Of a stretch of DNA of 64,000 nucleotides, positions 1-12,100 are shown piece by piece. The notes beneath the pieces are model-generated. The model was given only the letters and a program-made list of their open reading frames with translations. It was not told where the DNA came from and did no database searches. Position 1 is the stretch's first letter, and every line of letters begins with the position of its first letter. Both the position numbers and the translations under genes were made by a program. Origin of the DNA: Humulus lupulus (taxonomy: Eukaryota > Streptophyta > Magnoliopsida > Rosales > Cannabaceae); contig NC_084800.1 of the NCBI RefSeq assembly GCF_963169125.1, forward strand, positions 142,410,397 to 142,474,396, given 5' to 3'.

Positions 1-566
1 TTGGTCACTGATGTATTGCCCTGAACAAAATTCAGAAACTCATTCATCTTGACAGTCTCAGCTGCGTCACAGTAATACTTCTCATTAAACAGCTGCCTGA
101 ATTCTTTCCAGTCCATCACAGCTGTATCTCGTGTCTGGGATACTACCTCCCACCATGTCTGGGCATCATCCCGCAGTACACATGTAGCACAGATTACTCT
201 GTCATGACCTACCAGTCCCATACTATCAAGAATGGAGCTGATCATGCCCATCCATTGCTCAGCTCTGAATGGATCTAGGCCTCCCTCAAAGATTGGAGGA
301 TAAAACTTCAGGAATCTTCCACAGAGAAATTCCCATCTATTCTCAACCCTAGGCTGAGCTGAAACTGATGCCACCCCTGGCATAGCAAAGGAAGAGGTAC
401 TCCCCAACAAACTCCGCTGTTGCTTCAAATACCTGATCTCTTCCTCCTACCTCTGCAATCTTAATTGCAAATCTGTAAGCGTCTGCTGAACATTCAAAGA
501 TGCAAACGAAGAACTGATACCCTGGCTGTAACTCCCAGCCCCTGTATAACTATCACCAGGCCTCAT
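1..566 (-). pseudogene. gag fragment of element E
   Basis: Translating the minus strand from the ATG at 566-564 gives a Gag-like protein leaving the window at position 1. Recognisable segments include PPIFEGGLDPFRAEQWM, DDAQTWWEVV and WKEFRQLFNEKYY, the conserved tryptophan-rich core of Ty3/gypsy Gag (Retrotrans_gag family). An in-frame TAG at 449-447 interrupts it about 39 codons from the start, where CAG would be expected, so this copy is probably non-functional. The C-terminal half, zinc knuckle and pol are outside the window. Confidence 0.7.
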
Positions 567-1056
567 AATCTGCCTTGAATATAAACCTGCTGATTGAATC
601 TGCAGTCAATAACTTGATTCATTAATCTCAATAAGCATATCAAGGGCTTTCCCCCACGGGATAAATCTTACCACACCACAATCATAAACTACTTGCAGTG
701 CTGCAAACATGCCCATGGCATTCATACATACTCATAATTCCTGCTCTTCCAATACTCGAACCATGCCTCCAACCCCAGCATGCAATAACACAATTATATA
801 TATATATATTCACAGAGTAGGTAATCATATGATCACAGTCATATATATATATTCACGGAGCATATAATCACATAGTCAAGAGCCAGGCTCTATCAGAATC
901 TCATGCTCCCTAATACAATGTGCAGGTAAATCATTCACATCAATTCAAACAGCTATGCACATAGCTACAGAAATAGTTACCATTCCTTGAGTGAAGCTAT
1001 CTTCAGTGATGAGTGTACATGCCCAGCTTGTCTTCAGGAACCATAAACCTTGGCTC

Positions 1057-1068
1057 GCTCTGATACCA
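1057..1068 (-). promoter_or_regulatory. Primer-binding site of element E (initiator tRNA-Met type)
   Basis: The minus strand reads TGGTATCAGAGC, the standard plant initiator-Met primer-binding site, three bases inside the inner LTR border at 1072. This fixes the element's orientation (minus) and its LTR boundary. Confidence 0.85.
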
Positions 1069-1071
1069 AGT

Positions 1072-3787
1072 TGTAACGCCCCAAACCCCAGGGACCGTTA
1101 CGATGTGCCTTGTAAACAGTGCTAAACTCGCTAACCGAGTCATTTGGCCAAAATCGTGAACTAAGTATGATTAGCGGTTTAGGGATTAAAAACTTTGGTT
1201 AAGATGTAACGTTTCACTAGAACGTTTAATTTATACATTGGGATCCCGAAAATAAAGTTTCAGAGTTTATTACAGAAAATATTTACAACAGGCCGTTCTA
1301 AGCGGCAAAACAGGGTTCAACCCTAGTTCCACTTTAAACCTCGGCCGTGGCGGACGAGCAGCTGCATATGTACACATCATCACCTAAGCTCTTCAACTCA
1401 GGGATGGTCCAGCTTCCTCTTGCCTTTACCTGCACCACGTAGCACCCGTGAGCCAAAGCCCAGCAAGAAAACACAATAAAGCATGATATAATATCAACAA
1501 CAACCATAATAACCATTCAGGACTATCAGTCCAAGAAAATAGGTGACAATAGCCAAAAGTCACAGTAATGAGCATCGCTCCTTCTAGCCATGTGACGATA
1601 GGGTCACCAGGGCTTAACTGATAAGTGATTCTTTCTTAAGTTTGATTAGGATAGGTGCAAGGTGATTAGTCACCAACATAACCTTCCTCACGACTCTAGA
1701 GTCGAAACTATGGACAACGTCCCTTAGCCATGTGACAAACGGTCACCGGGGTCATATACCTTGGCTATAGTCATCTGATCATAGACCAGGCAAGCGCTTA
1801 TAGTTCTCATTGACCTTCCGGTCGGTCCAGCATTAATACCCCATATGAGTCATTCAATGCCGACCTTGATTGGATCCAATCTTTATTTGGCCCGGCGTTC
1901 ACAACGCACTGCCACTTCTGACCCTTGGGTCGGTGAAACACGACCAGTGCTCAGCCCGTGGTGAACTTAATTAGTAAGTCACAGCTTCACAGACGGATCT
2001 GACACCATTGTCGATTCTGACTAATAATTCAGCGCCATACACAGGTAAGCCATGCCGCCAAACATATATCACATGTCTATTATCCATAAACAAGGTATTC
2101 AGCATGCTTACTTAACAGGTATTAGTACAATTAGGACTATGCATAAACACAGAGGTTCAAGCTCTGAACAATATCATACCCAGTATACAAAGCATGTCCT
2201 AATCACATGTTTCTCATGCATCATATGCAATATATCCTGCAATCAACGTGCATCAATACCAGCCATGCATGCCACGCTTAATAACCAACCAACATGCATC
2301 AAGAATAGCCATGCATGTCATACTCAATAATCAACCAACATGCATCATAATAGCCATGCATGTCATACTCAATAATCAACCAACACGCACCAATAACAGC
2401 CATGCATGTCACATATACACAGGGTGCAGTTTTCTTACCTCAAAGTCGAGCTAGAACGATTAAAAGAACGACCCTTGGGAACGATCAACTTCTAGTCCAT
2501 TAGCGGTCACCTAGTCATAACCAAATATAAAACCTCATCAAAATGAGTAATTAAATACTTCCAAACCCAACCCAAGCCTCCGGGATATCAAATCCCACTC
2601 AACTAGGTAGTAGGATCGATCCTGGGCCCTTAGAGTTAAGTTCCCATCACAAAACCACCATTTAGTATTTTTTTTCCCTTAAGGGCCGCGGCCCTACATG
2701 GACCATGCCGCGGCGCGCCCCCCTGACAGAGCCTCCACCACCTTCTTCAAGTTAGGGCCGCGGCGCCCAAGAACAGGGCCGCGGCCCAACTTCGCACCAG
2801 CCATTTTTCTTCGTTTTTCCACTTCTAAAACCTTCCAAAAACCCATCTAAACATCTCCAAATCATCAAATCAATATTACCAAACTTCTCAATGGTCCAAA
2901 ACCACCAAAACCTGAAGCTCAAACCAACCAAAAACTCAACAATTCACAAAGTCCAATCCTAAGCTTAAAAACTTAAGAAACTCAAAACTTAACTAAAAAA
3001 AACAGAGCACACCTTAAATTCATAACTAGAACCCACCTCAAACACGGTTTTGAATCCCCTTTAATGGACATGACAAGTTCCCTAGCTTCCCCCTTTGATC
3101 TCCAAGCTTAACTCCTCAAGGTGGCTCTCAAAATTCAAAGAAAATGATGAAGGAAAGTTTGTACGGGAGAGAAAGGAAGTAAGGATGAGGTTGGGCTCTG
3201 TTTTGCTCTGTTTCTATAGCCTACTAAACCTCATGTATATCCAAGCCAAATGACCTAAATGCCCCTAGGTCATTTAAAGGCTTCCAAGCACTCCCAAGGG
3301 TAAAATCGTCCTTTTCAACCTATACCGTTAATCATAATTAACGCTCTCCAATTCCCGCTAATATCAACATTCCCAAATACCAATAAATCATATCCCATTA
3401 CCCTTTAATTCCCGGTAATGCTCTAATCATTAAATTCACCCCGAGACTCACCCCGAGCCCCGAACCTAAACCTGTTATGACTAGACCGAACACTTACATC
3501 TCATGATCGTCTCATGCCGATAGCTCGAACCAATCCACCTTATAGTGTGGCTATATTAATTAATCACAATCATGCACCCAAAATATACAATTACGCCCAC
3601 AGTGGCCAAATTACCAAATTACCCTCATAATTAACATATGAGCCCATATGCATGCATTCACCATCATATAATAATATAATTCACGTAAACATGCATATAA
3701 TCATTAAATACTATAATAAATCAATTATGGCCCTCCCGGCCTCCTAATCAAGGTCCTAAACCTTATTAGGAAATTTGGGGCATTACA
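1072..3787 (-). repeat. 5' LTR of element E (2,716 bp)
   Basis: The borders are TGTAATG...CGTTACA on the minus strand, with the primer-binding site next to the inner end. The same sequence occurs in the opposite orientation as a solo LTR at 42578-45252 (2,675 bp), which independently confirms the borders. It contains a 45-46 bp minisatellite (2263-2413) and a GC-rich block with four CCGCGG sites (2683-2790). The only ORF inside it (1334-1516, minus, 60 codons) has no recognisable product. Confidence 0.88.
2263..2413. repeat. 45-46 bp minisatellite inside the E-family LTR
   Basis: Three consecutive units each start CCATGCATG and carry CAACCAACA, followed by a partial fourth. The solo LTR of the same family has the equivalent repeats at about 43960-44090 on the other strand, so the array belongs to the family. 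Confidence 0.75.
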
Positions 3788-4879
3788 TGTACAGCCTGGT
3801 TCGGGACATCGATTTGAGCTTGAACGGCTTCAGGAATTGCTGGGGCCTCTGGTGCTTGGGGAATGTACTCATCGTGCCATTCTCGGCAGTCTTTGAGTAC
3901 ATCCCTCAAGTCGTCGTCTCTCTGCCGCTGCTCGCTGGCTCTGAGACGGCTAAAAACATTGTTTTGTCTGGGCTGCCCCCCAGCATTAAGTCCTGCTTGT
4001 CAGTGTTCTCTAGGTGGTGGGCTTCTGCCTCCACCTCTCTCCTCGTTTCTCCGACCAGCATTCCCTCTGCCTGAGTCGGCCTCTTTGTAGTTGTGGCCAT
4101 CTCTGAACCTTGACTGGCTATGGTGGGACCGACTGTTTCCTCTGTTGCCTCCTTGGGCCGGAACTTCCCGAGCGCTAAGGGGAGGCCTGCGCTGGTCGGT
4201 GGATCCCCATGCATTGTCATGCCGTGGAGGGCCCTTGACCGCAGAGCTTGTCTCCGAATTCCTTATGTTGGCAGAAGGACGTTGCCCCCTGCTCGGTGGG
4301 TGCGGCTCTTCACCCCCTGGGCATCTAGGGCTTCGGGGCTGTTGCCCGGCCCTATTCTGCCTGGGACGCGGGGGATTGCCTCGACCAGCCTGGGATGGAG
4401 GCTGCGTCTCAAGGTCCCTAGGTGGGACATCATCCTGAGAGTGGTGGCTGCTTCGGCCTTTGAGGGCTTGTCGACTGGAGCGGAGGGCTAGGATTAGGAC
4501 CTCTTTGAGGTGGTCCACTCAGGGGGTGATCAGGCTGTGAGGCAGGTGCAGCCTGATTCCTAGCCAATTGGAGGGCTGCTTCGAGGGCTGCCATGGCATC
4601 CCTCTGACGACGGTCCATCTCCGCCTGTCTCTCGCTCAACTCTTGGTGTTGGCGCTCTATCTCCCTCTGCTGTGACACCATTACCTCGGCGGCACTCTCT
4701 TGATTGGCCCTCAGAGCGGCCAGTTCATCTTGCAACACCCCCAGTGTTGTCTTCAAGGTCTCAGAGTCTACTTCCTCCTCATCGAATTCCAAATGAGGTT
4801 CGTCTTCAACCATGTTTGGTGGAGGAGGCTGGGATGGAGCGGCAACAGCCTGTTCAGTTTTCTTGGTAGTCTTTGCCAT
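3788..4879 (-). pseudogene. gag N-terminal half of element D (frame-broken)
   Basis: The ATG at 4879 opens a frame starting MAKTTKKTEQ. It encodes a proline-rich then acidic N terminus and a predicted coiled coil (repeated Q/E/R heptads around DELAALRANQ and ERQHQELSERQ). The frame ends at 4430. Coding character continues in two other minus-strand frames (4518-4000, then 4220-3906), with Arg/Gly-rich sequence typical of plant Gag before the capsid core. At least two frameshifts are needed to follow it, so the gene is broken even apart from the insertion of element E at 3787. Confidence 0.6.
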
Positions 4880-4921
4880 TAGATTTCCCCGGATTCAAGC
4901 CTCTCAATGAAAGCACCAGAA

Positions 4922-5520
4922 TGTTGACCCTGATTTTGGTCAACGACACGGAGTCTAGGAAATGACAAGAACACGATATAGAGCTTGAAAATAATCTAAT
5001 GGAAAGATAAAGAACACAGGGATTTATAGTGGTTCGGCCCCAGTGATTGGTAATGACCTACGTCCACTTGATATTATTATTAATATTGAACTCCCAAGGT
5101 GTGATCAAAGAACAAGGGTTCCTGAGTTTCACGAACCTTAGAAGAAGAAAACAATACAATGATGAATAATAATATAATTCTCTTAGAAAAAAAGAGAATG
5201 ATCCACTTCCTTGAGCTATCTCTTCTGTATTTATAGGCTCAGGAAGAGTTACATAAATTAGGAAATAATATATATCCTTAATGATCGGATCTGCAGGTCA
5301 TAATGAAGAGATATTCTCGGATATCCTCACAACTGTACAGATCTTTACATAAATGAGCGAATATACGACCAGGCTGGTCGTATATAGAACTTGATCTCTT
5401 CGCGCAGAAATAATGCTAGTCGATAGGCGAGCCGTATCTCTGCTGCGTGTCTGCCACGTGTCGAAAATCATTGCCACGTCATCAGCAACTGATTTATGGA
5501 TAAACACATGTGTTTTGACA
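4922..5520 (-). repeat. 5' LTR of element D (about 600 bp; outer border uncertain)
   Basis: The inner end is clear: the minus strand reads GGTCAACA at 4929-4922, followed by the primer-binding site. A TATA-like CCTATAAATA lies near 5230-5239. The outer border is placed at 5520, where the minus strand reads TGTCAAAACAC, because the sequence just inside resembles the start of the solo LTR at 6253 (both carry GATGACGTGGCAA). No target duplication can be checked. Confidence 0.5.
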
Positions 5521-6252
5521 AATTACTTTTTGGACCCTAACCCCGATTTTGGTCAAAGTTTTCTCAACTGAAATCACAAATAATTTACCAAACTAACAAT
5601 TCAGAACAAAAATAAAATCATTCTGCGTAAAATCTGTGTTATTATATTCAATTTTTTCTTCATCAAATTTGAGTTTATGGGTCTATTTGAACCATTTTAC
5701 AAAAAATATAGGGTTCAAAAATGAATTTTTTAAAACACAAGGTCTAAATAAGTAATACGAAAAACACACAAAGTCCAAAAATGTATAAACTCTATTTAAA
5801 ATGAATAAAAAATAGTAAAATTGATATAACCATCTTATTTTTTATCTGCTTATTTGTGGTTAATTAATTTATTATTATTATTATTTTAAATTTAAATAAG
5901 ATATTATTTTTTATTTATAATAATATGTTCGTATCTATTTTTGTAGAATTTTTTTAAAATTAAAGATATTTTATAATTTTTTTTTGTATATGAATATAAA
6001 TTAAAATTTAAATAATTAATTAAATAATATTCTCAATGGATATTATTAAATATATTATTATTATTATTATTATTATATGTGAATTTTTTATACAATTAGA
6101 ATTGAATCTTATAATTATGATACAAAAGCCTGTAATCTCTCTCAATAATCCTTCCTTTTTTCCGGAAGCGATACAAGTAAATAGAATTGACAAAATCTAA
6201 ATTTATCTTTCCATCAAAATATGCTGCTACATTGAAAATTTAATATATATAT
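5521..6252. other. AT-rich spacer without genes
   Basis: About 730 bp of very AT-rich sequence with homopolymer runs and TTA/ATT microsatellites (near 5870 and 6055). A stretch around 5690-5800 resembles the degenerate repeats at 20.9-21.6 kb. No reading frame or RNA gene is supported here. Confidence 0.7.
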
Positions 6253-7316
6253 TGTTATCCCCAAAAAATGGAGATTGATGACGTGGCAATAGAGGTGACA
6301 AGTGGCAGTACATGGTCCGTAAAAAGACACATTAAATAGTCAATAAATACATTGACTCCTCAGAGTTGTGATAAAATTTTGACTGGCTTGAGAAGTGTCA
6401 TGACCGACCAGGCATGACCTTGTCCGACCAGTCATGACATTACTGCCCAGGAGTGACATTGCTGCCCAATAGTGGCATGCTAGACCGGAGTGCCATGTTA
6501 GAGGAGAGACATGGCATGCTAGACCAGAGTGCCATGTTAGAGGAGAGACATGGCATGCTAGACCAGAGTGTCATGTTAGACCAAAGGAGTGCATGTCCTA
6601 CCACTTACATATGTCAAGCATGCATGTGTCCGACCAGAGCTTGCATGTCCTACCAGCAAGTGTATGTCCTACCAGCATGCACATGTCCAACCAGCAAGTG
6701 TATATCCTACCAGCTAAGTGCGTGACTATCCAGTAGAGGTGTGTTCGACCAGCTTGAAGGAGATATGGATCAACTAGATAGAGGAGGACTAAGTCAAGAT
6801 TCCCAGAAACGGCTCCAACAAGAACCAGTCTTGGCACACGCGGGAATCTCTCATTCTTCCCACAAATTGGGTGTTCTGTTATATTTTGAATATTTTTGTA
6901 ATTTAAATGTAATAAATATAATCAAATATCCCGATTCAAAGGGAGAGCAGATGTATGATCCTAAGCCTATAAATATATGGCTTATGGGATGAGAGAGGGG
7001 GCTTCTTCTTCTTTTTAGACTTTTTGGGAAATTTTGGGTCTGAGTTTTCTAGAGAGAGAAAGTGCTTGTATCTGAAAGAAATCTTGTAATCTGTACTGAA
7101 GAAACTCAGTTGGCTCAGTTCATCTGATTTTGAGTACAGATCTATAATCATAACTCTAAGTGGATTAGGCTATTACCAACATATTGGGGCTGAACCACTA
7201 TAAAAATTGCGTGTGTTATTTACTTTATGTTAAAAACCGTCTGTGTCATTTTATTTCTCTTGAAGATTTTATCGTTTTTTACGTTCTCACGTCGTTGGCC
7301 AAAAATGCGGTCAACA
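6253..7316 (+). mobile_element. Solo LTR of a Ty3/gypsy element (1,064 bp)
   Basis: The sequence starts TGTTATCC and ends GCGGTCAACA, and is flanked by TATAT on both sides (6248-6252 and 7317-7321). The duplication has low information in this AT-rich context. Internal LTR signals are present: GATGACGTGGCAA near the start, CCTATAAATATATGG as a TATA region near 6965, and a terminal third resembling the D LTR end. No internal element sequence follows, so this is a solo LTR left by LTR-LTR recombination. It is related to, but not the same family as, the LTR of element D and lies in the opposite orientation. Confidence 0.65.
6455..6735. repeat. Minisatellite in the U3 part of the solo LTR
   Basis: Two almost identical ~38 bp units (AGAGGAGAGACATGGCATGC cores near 6500 and 6540) are followed by at least six ~18-21 bp units with the core CATGTCC-ACCAG. 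The motif GACCAG or ACCAG recurs more than ten times. An ORF across the array gives a repetitive peptide but looks like a by-product of the repeat. Confidence 0.75.
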
Positions 7317-8330
7317 TATATATATAGGTATTGTAATATCTTTTAGTAGTAATAATATATAATAACTTATCACACCTGCCAACTTCTAAAACTAACAAGT
7401 GTGAATAATGTCACTGATCAATAATATATTCATACATTTAGGAAGTTACCATACAAGGTAAATAATAATCATGTCCAGAAATTCAATTCATCAAATCTAA
7501 ATGAAGTATATGTCCTCTATGCATAAAGGAACTTAATAATGGAAGCAAAAAACTCTTCAAACTTGGCTTTATAGAATTGAGCTACTCAAGTTCAATTTGT
7601 TCCTAAGATCAAATAATCAACAAATCAAAATCTAGGATACTGCTATTGCCTTGACAATAAAGTGATAAGCCAATTGAAACAACTTTATTTGGCAAAAACA
7701 TAAATAATACCTATAAAGTTCGTCGTCGGATATATTTTAAATGATGACCATGTCAAAATTGGAAAATATCACACAGTTTTTTTTAAAAAAAAAAAAAGAG
7801 AATTCAAGTAAAAATCTCTAATCTATTTTTAATTTTTCTACATTTTTTATTTTATTTTATTTATGATTATTAAATAATTAAAAAAAAACAAATATCTAAA
7901 ATCATTAATAACGACAATACATCTTCCGTAACTTTTTTTTAATATTTCTTAATAACTAATTTTCTAATAATTATTATAATAAATCAACCATATATAAATT
8001 CACATTTATCTTGAAGATTTTCCAATTCATAATAATCTTTTTATTGTTTCATATTTCAAATTCAAAATTTAAAATATCGTAATTTATTTATATATAACTA
8101 ATTTTTTAATAATTATAGTAATAAATAATCATATATAATTAACATTTATTTTAAAATCTTCCATTTGTATTTATCTTTTTATTGTTTTGACATTTTAAAT
8201 TAAAATAAAAATATTTTTTATTTATATTTAAATAAAATATTTAGGAATAACTAATTTTAAATAATTATAATAATAAATGAATCATATATAAATTGACATT
8301 TATCTTCAAGATTTATTGTTTTGATATTTC
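7317..8330. repeat. AT-rich spacer ending in a degenerate ~145-150 bp tandem repeat
   Basis: From about 7950 to 8335 there are three diverged copies of a unit containing TAACTAATTTT, AATCATATATAA, CATTTATCTT and TTTTTATTGTTT, starting near 7950, 8094 and 8246. The preceding part (7317-7950) is AT-rich with nothing recognisable. Element A is inserted at the end of the third copy, and the sequence beyond A (20606 on) continues it. Confidence 0.55.
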
Positions 8331-8335
8331 AAATT

Positions 8336-9092
8336 TGTACGCCCTGATTTTCCCACGGGCTGATTAGCAAGCTGAGATACGGCCTAATCATGACTACCAC
8401 GTGGACATCCCCAAGACCGGAGCTGCCATCGTAAGGTCCTACCTCCTTAGCTCGAGGTAACCTAAGGGTTCGCCAAGATTGCTCAAAGGACTGAGTCTGG
8501 ACCCTGAAGGCCGCAGGTCAAGGTAAGCATCTAGCTCGTGGTACGAGCTAGAGTTGGAGGCTGTGACCTTTTATAAAGTTAACCACGCAAGGTAAACGTG
8601 CATATATCAGACATCACGTGTCTGATATACCCCTGACTTCTCGGACACGCAGCAGGAACGTGCGTATTCAGACACCCACGATTGGGTTGGACCGTGCGGC
8701 CCATTATCCCCTTACCTATTGATTTGACCACACTCATGTGTCAGGTTTATGAATTAATCATGAATGTCACTGAGTTGACATGATAGGTAAGAAGGTCACG
8801 GAATGACCTTCTTACCAACTCGCAGGTGCCTTCTCCTATAAATAGGGAGACCTTGGGAGTTAATAGGGGTTGGATTCTCGATTGTAAGAAATACCCTGTA
8901 ATCAAATACCCAGTATATAGCAATAATACTGACTAGTGGAGTAGAATGATTTTAACCTTTGAACCACTTAAAAAACGTATTTTGAGTCACCATTTCATTT
9001 TCTAAGATCATATATCTGTTTCGGTTCAACTTAAGCACTAATCCCTTTCTCTTCTTTTCTTAATTACCTGTTGGCGAAGAACCGCGTCAACA
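8336..9092 (+). repeat. 5' LTR of element A
   Basis: Starts TGTACGCCCTG, ends GCGTCAACA. TATA box TATAAATA at 8837-8844. Upstream of it lies a perfect dyad with 11 bp arms (8603-8613 and 8619-8629) around a G-box CACGTG (8615-8620), and an imperfect AAGGTCA/TGACCTT inverted repeat near 8792-8810. The inner end is followed by GTTTGGTGCTTTCATTGAGA, the putative primer-binding site. Confidence 0.93.
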
Positions 9093-9147
9093 GTTTGGTG
9101 CTTTCATTGAGAGCAAGTTCGATTAGTGTTGTCGCAAACATCCAACT

Positions 9148-12100
9148 ATGGTGACTACTCGATCCAGACACGGTAATGAGACAGAACAGCATGATGGGCA
9201 GGAGGCTCATCATATTGCCATTCCTGGTGAACAAATTCCTGAAGTCCAGCAGCGGCCAGGCAAATAGCCGGCAGGCCAAGACGACACCGGAAGTTCGGTG
9301 CCCCGGCCACCTAATCCGAACCCATGTTATTACACTGTGGTGGAGATGGAGAATGCTCAGCTGAGGAGCCAGCTAGCAATAGCTAACCAGCAGATCAAGG
9401 ATGTGCTGGCCCGACTACCCCCTCTCACAACCGACGCTAACGTCGGAGAGAGGCAAGGCGAGGCTCCTAAGTCTCGCCGGGGTAATCGGTCCAGGCATAG
9501 CCGCTCGGATAGACTTCCGACAACCAACTCCACTCCCTCGTCGCACCGACGAGAGGCAGACTTTAGAGGAATGCCTAGAGCCGAACAACAGCAGTACAAC
9601 CGTTCAGTCAGGACTTCAATCCTAGCTCCCAACCAGCCTCGAGCACGCCCAGGGGAGCTCGAGGAAATTCCAGAAGGAGGTTCGGGGAGGGCTCGTAGCG
9701 TCAGCCTGTCCCCAACAGCCATCCTACGCCTCGTCCAGACCGCCAGGCGCGGGACCCGCAGGTTGGCAGGGCCGAAAGGCCCCCACCTAATTTGATTCGT
9801 CCTGATGGAACTAGGATCACCTCTCCGGTCAGGCATCCTCCGTCTCCAATTAGATATCCATCTCCTCCTCAGCCCGTCCGAGATATCCCGGCCTATGGAA
9901 GTAGCAGGAGAAACCTGCCATCAGCCGGACCTTCCCGACGTAGCGGGGCGCCAAGGGAAAGCCCAAATCCTTAGCACCAAAGGCAAGCTCCGAGCCTCTC
10001 TAGCAGGAGCTACTGGACCGGCAGTCGCCAGAGTGACCTTTCGGTCGGAGACCTGTGTCAGGGGGGGACCTGCGAGGTCGCCTTAACTCTCATAGAGGGG
10101 AGCCAGCGGGAGGAGACAGCCATGCTCGCTCGGGGGGGGGGGGGCTATCCGAAGTACGTAACGGCGGGAATGCCCCAAATAACCTATCTCAAGATAGGAG
10201 GGGCAATAACCCACCAAATATGTACAATGGATTCGGAGCTGTTGAACAGCCCTGGAATAACCAAGGACATCAGGACCAAACCCTCGAGCACCTGGCCCAG
10301 ATGGAGGAGCTGATGAGGAAGCTCCTGTCAGAAAAGGAAAAAGATGAATATGATTCAGGGGACGAGATGGAGCTCTTCGCCCCCAGCATAGCAGCAATGG
10401 CTTACCCACTTGGTTTTCGTATGTCGCACCTGTCTAAGTTCAATGGAGACGGAGATCCGTCGGATCATCTGGGGATGTTTAACACCTTGATGATGGCCCA
10501 CAACATTGGCCCCGAGCTGAGATGCTTGATATTCCCTTCCACACTGACTGGACTGGCCCGACAGTGGTTTAAGCAAGGCAAAAGACAGTCAATCAGCTCC
10601 TGGAAAACTTTTTCGGCTGATTTCAAAAGGGCATTCCAAGCCTCCCAGGCTGCTCGCGTTCAGGCCGACTCTCTGGCTAACGTGAGACAGCAGCCCGGCG
10701 AAACTCTGAAGGCCTACCTGAGCAGATTTGCGAACGTCGTTGCTCGGGCCAGAGACGCGGATGATAGCTCCAAGCTCATGGGCATGAGAACTGGAATCCT
10801 CGTCGGAGGGGATCTCTGGAAAGATATACAAAGAAAGGGAGTCAGCTCGGTTAACGAATTCCTCAACAGGGCCCAGGAATGGATTAACTTGGAGGAAGCC
10901 GAAGCCTCAGTTGCAGGAACCAGCCAGGTCCCTGATCAGCCCACTGGAGTGGGGACGGAGGTCGTGGCAGCGACCCAAAATGTCACACAGAACAACCAGC
11001 TCGGTGGAGGCAAAAGAAAGGGGAATGGTGAAGGCAGCCAGCACAGCCAAAAGAAGAATAAGTCTGTGGACAAGTTTAAGCCCGTCTACGCGACTTATAC
11101 AGAGCTCACCCAGTCTAGGGAGAATATTTTCCTAGCTAATTCTACTCGCCTCCCCTGGAAGAGGCCCGAGTCGTTGAAGCACCAAAAGGGGAAGAGAGAC
11201 ACCTCCAAGTTTTGCCGCTTTCACAACGATGTTGGTCACAACACCGACGATTGTAGGCATGTAAAAGATGAGATCGAGACTCTCATCCGAGCCGACCCTT
11301 TGGCTCAGTACACGCGGAACAGGGTTCCAGCAAGTCGACCTGCTCCAGAAGTCCCGGCCAGTCAGCCCGGGTCTCGGATAGATCAGGACGTCCCCCCTCT
11401 TGTGGTAGGAGGGGAGATATCCACCATCTCTGGAGGTCCGCATATGGCTGGCACGGGCAGGGGTGCCCAGAAGAGGTACGTGAACGAACTTAAGGCGGAC
11501 AATGGAGAAGAGTTCGTCCCGGAGCAGCACCTGCCAAAGCAACAACGATTGGAGAAGCAACCAATCATTTTTACAGAAGATGATGCAGGCAATGTCCAGT
11601 TCCCGCACAATGACCCTCTGTTCGTAGCAGTTCAGCTCGCTAATCGGAGGGTTAGGAGGGTGCTGATCGACAATGGGAGCTCGGTGAACCTCCTATTCCG
11701 GTCCACACTAGAGAAGATGGGTTTGACTGTCACCAAGCTGAAGGCGACCTCCATGATGTTGTATGGTTTTTCGGGAGAAGGATCGGTGGCCATAGGGACG
11801 ATCGAGCTGGTGATCACCCTGGGAGAAGGACCTCGGACAGTCTCAAAACTCCTCGAGTTCGTGGTCATCGACTGCTCCGGTGCATACAACGCAATTTTGG
11901 GATGACCTACGCTCATAGCTTTTGAGGCCATCACTTCCATTCGTCACCTCGCGATGAAATTCCCTACTTCCATGGGAATATGCACTGTCCATGGCGACCA
12001 GCTCGCTGCCAGGGAATGCTACAACATTTCCATGAAGGGAAAATCTAAACCCGGGCAGCTGGCAATGGCCATCCAAGGTGGTGAAGAGGAATCTCAGGAA

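Larger units (their letters stand above)
1..3787 (-). mobile_element. Element E: Ty3/gypsy (chromovirus-like) retrotransposon, 5' part only
   Basis: On the minus strand this is a 2.7 kb LTR (3787 to 1072), then a primer-binding site, a leader and the start of gag, which leaves the window at position 1. The LTR begins TGTAATGCCCC and ends GGGGCGTTACA on the minus strand. The gag piece has the retrotransposon-gag look of chromoviruses; no pol is inside the window, so the lineage is tentative. The element sits inside the gag of element D, so it inserted after D. The 5 bp at 3788-3792 (TGTAC) should be the target duplication, whose partner lies outside the window. Confidence 0.8.
3788..5520 (-). 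mobile_element. Element D: truncated Ty3/gypsy retrotransposon (5' LTR plus start of gag)
   Basis: On the minus strand an LTR (about 5520 to 4922) is followed by a primer-binding-like stretch TGGTGCTTTCATTGAGAG, nearly the same as in elements A-C, and by a gag reading frame from 4879. Coding continues leftward until cut at 3787 by element E. The rest of D presumably lies beyond E, outside the window. The shared primer-binding site suggests the Tat side of Ty3/gypsy; this is inference because no pol is visible. Confidence 0.65.

Noticed and set aside
6453..6725. Plus-strand ORF giving a repetitive MLDQSAMLEERHG peptide
   Set aside because: It is only the translation of a minisatellite in an LTR; no conservation or start context supports a protein.
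9093..9115. Naming the tRNA that primes elements A-D from GTTTGGTGCTTTCATTGAGA
   Set aside because: The stretch is in primer-binding position and conserved, but the matching tRNA could not be identified with confidence without a search.
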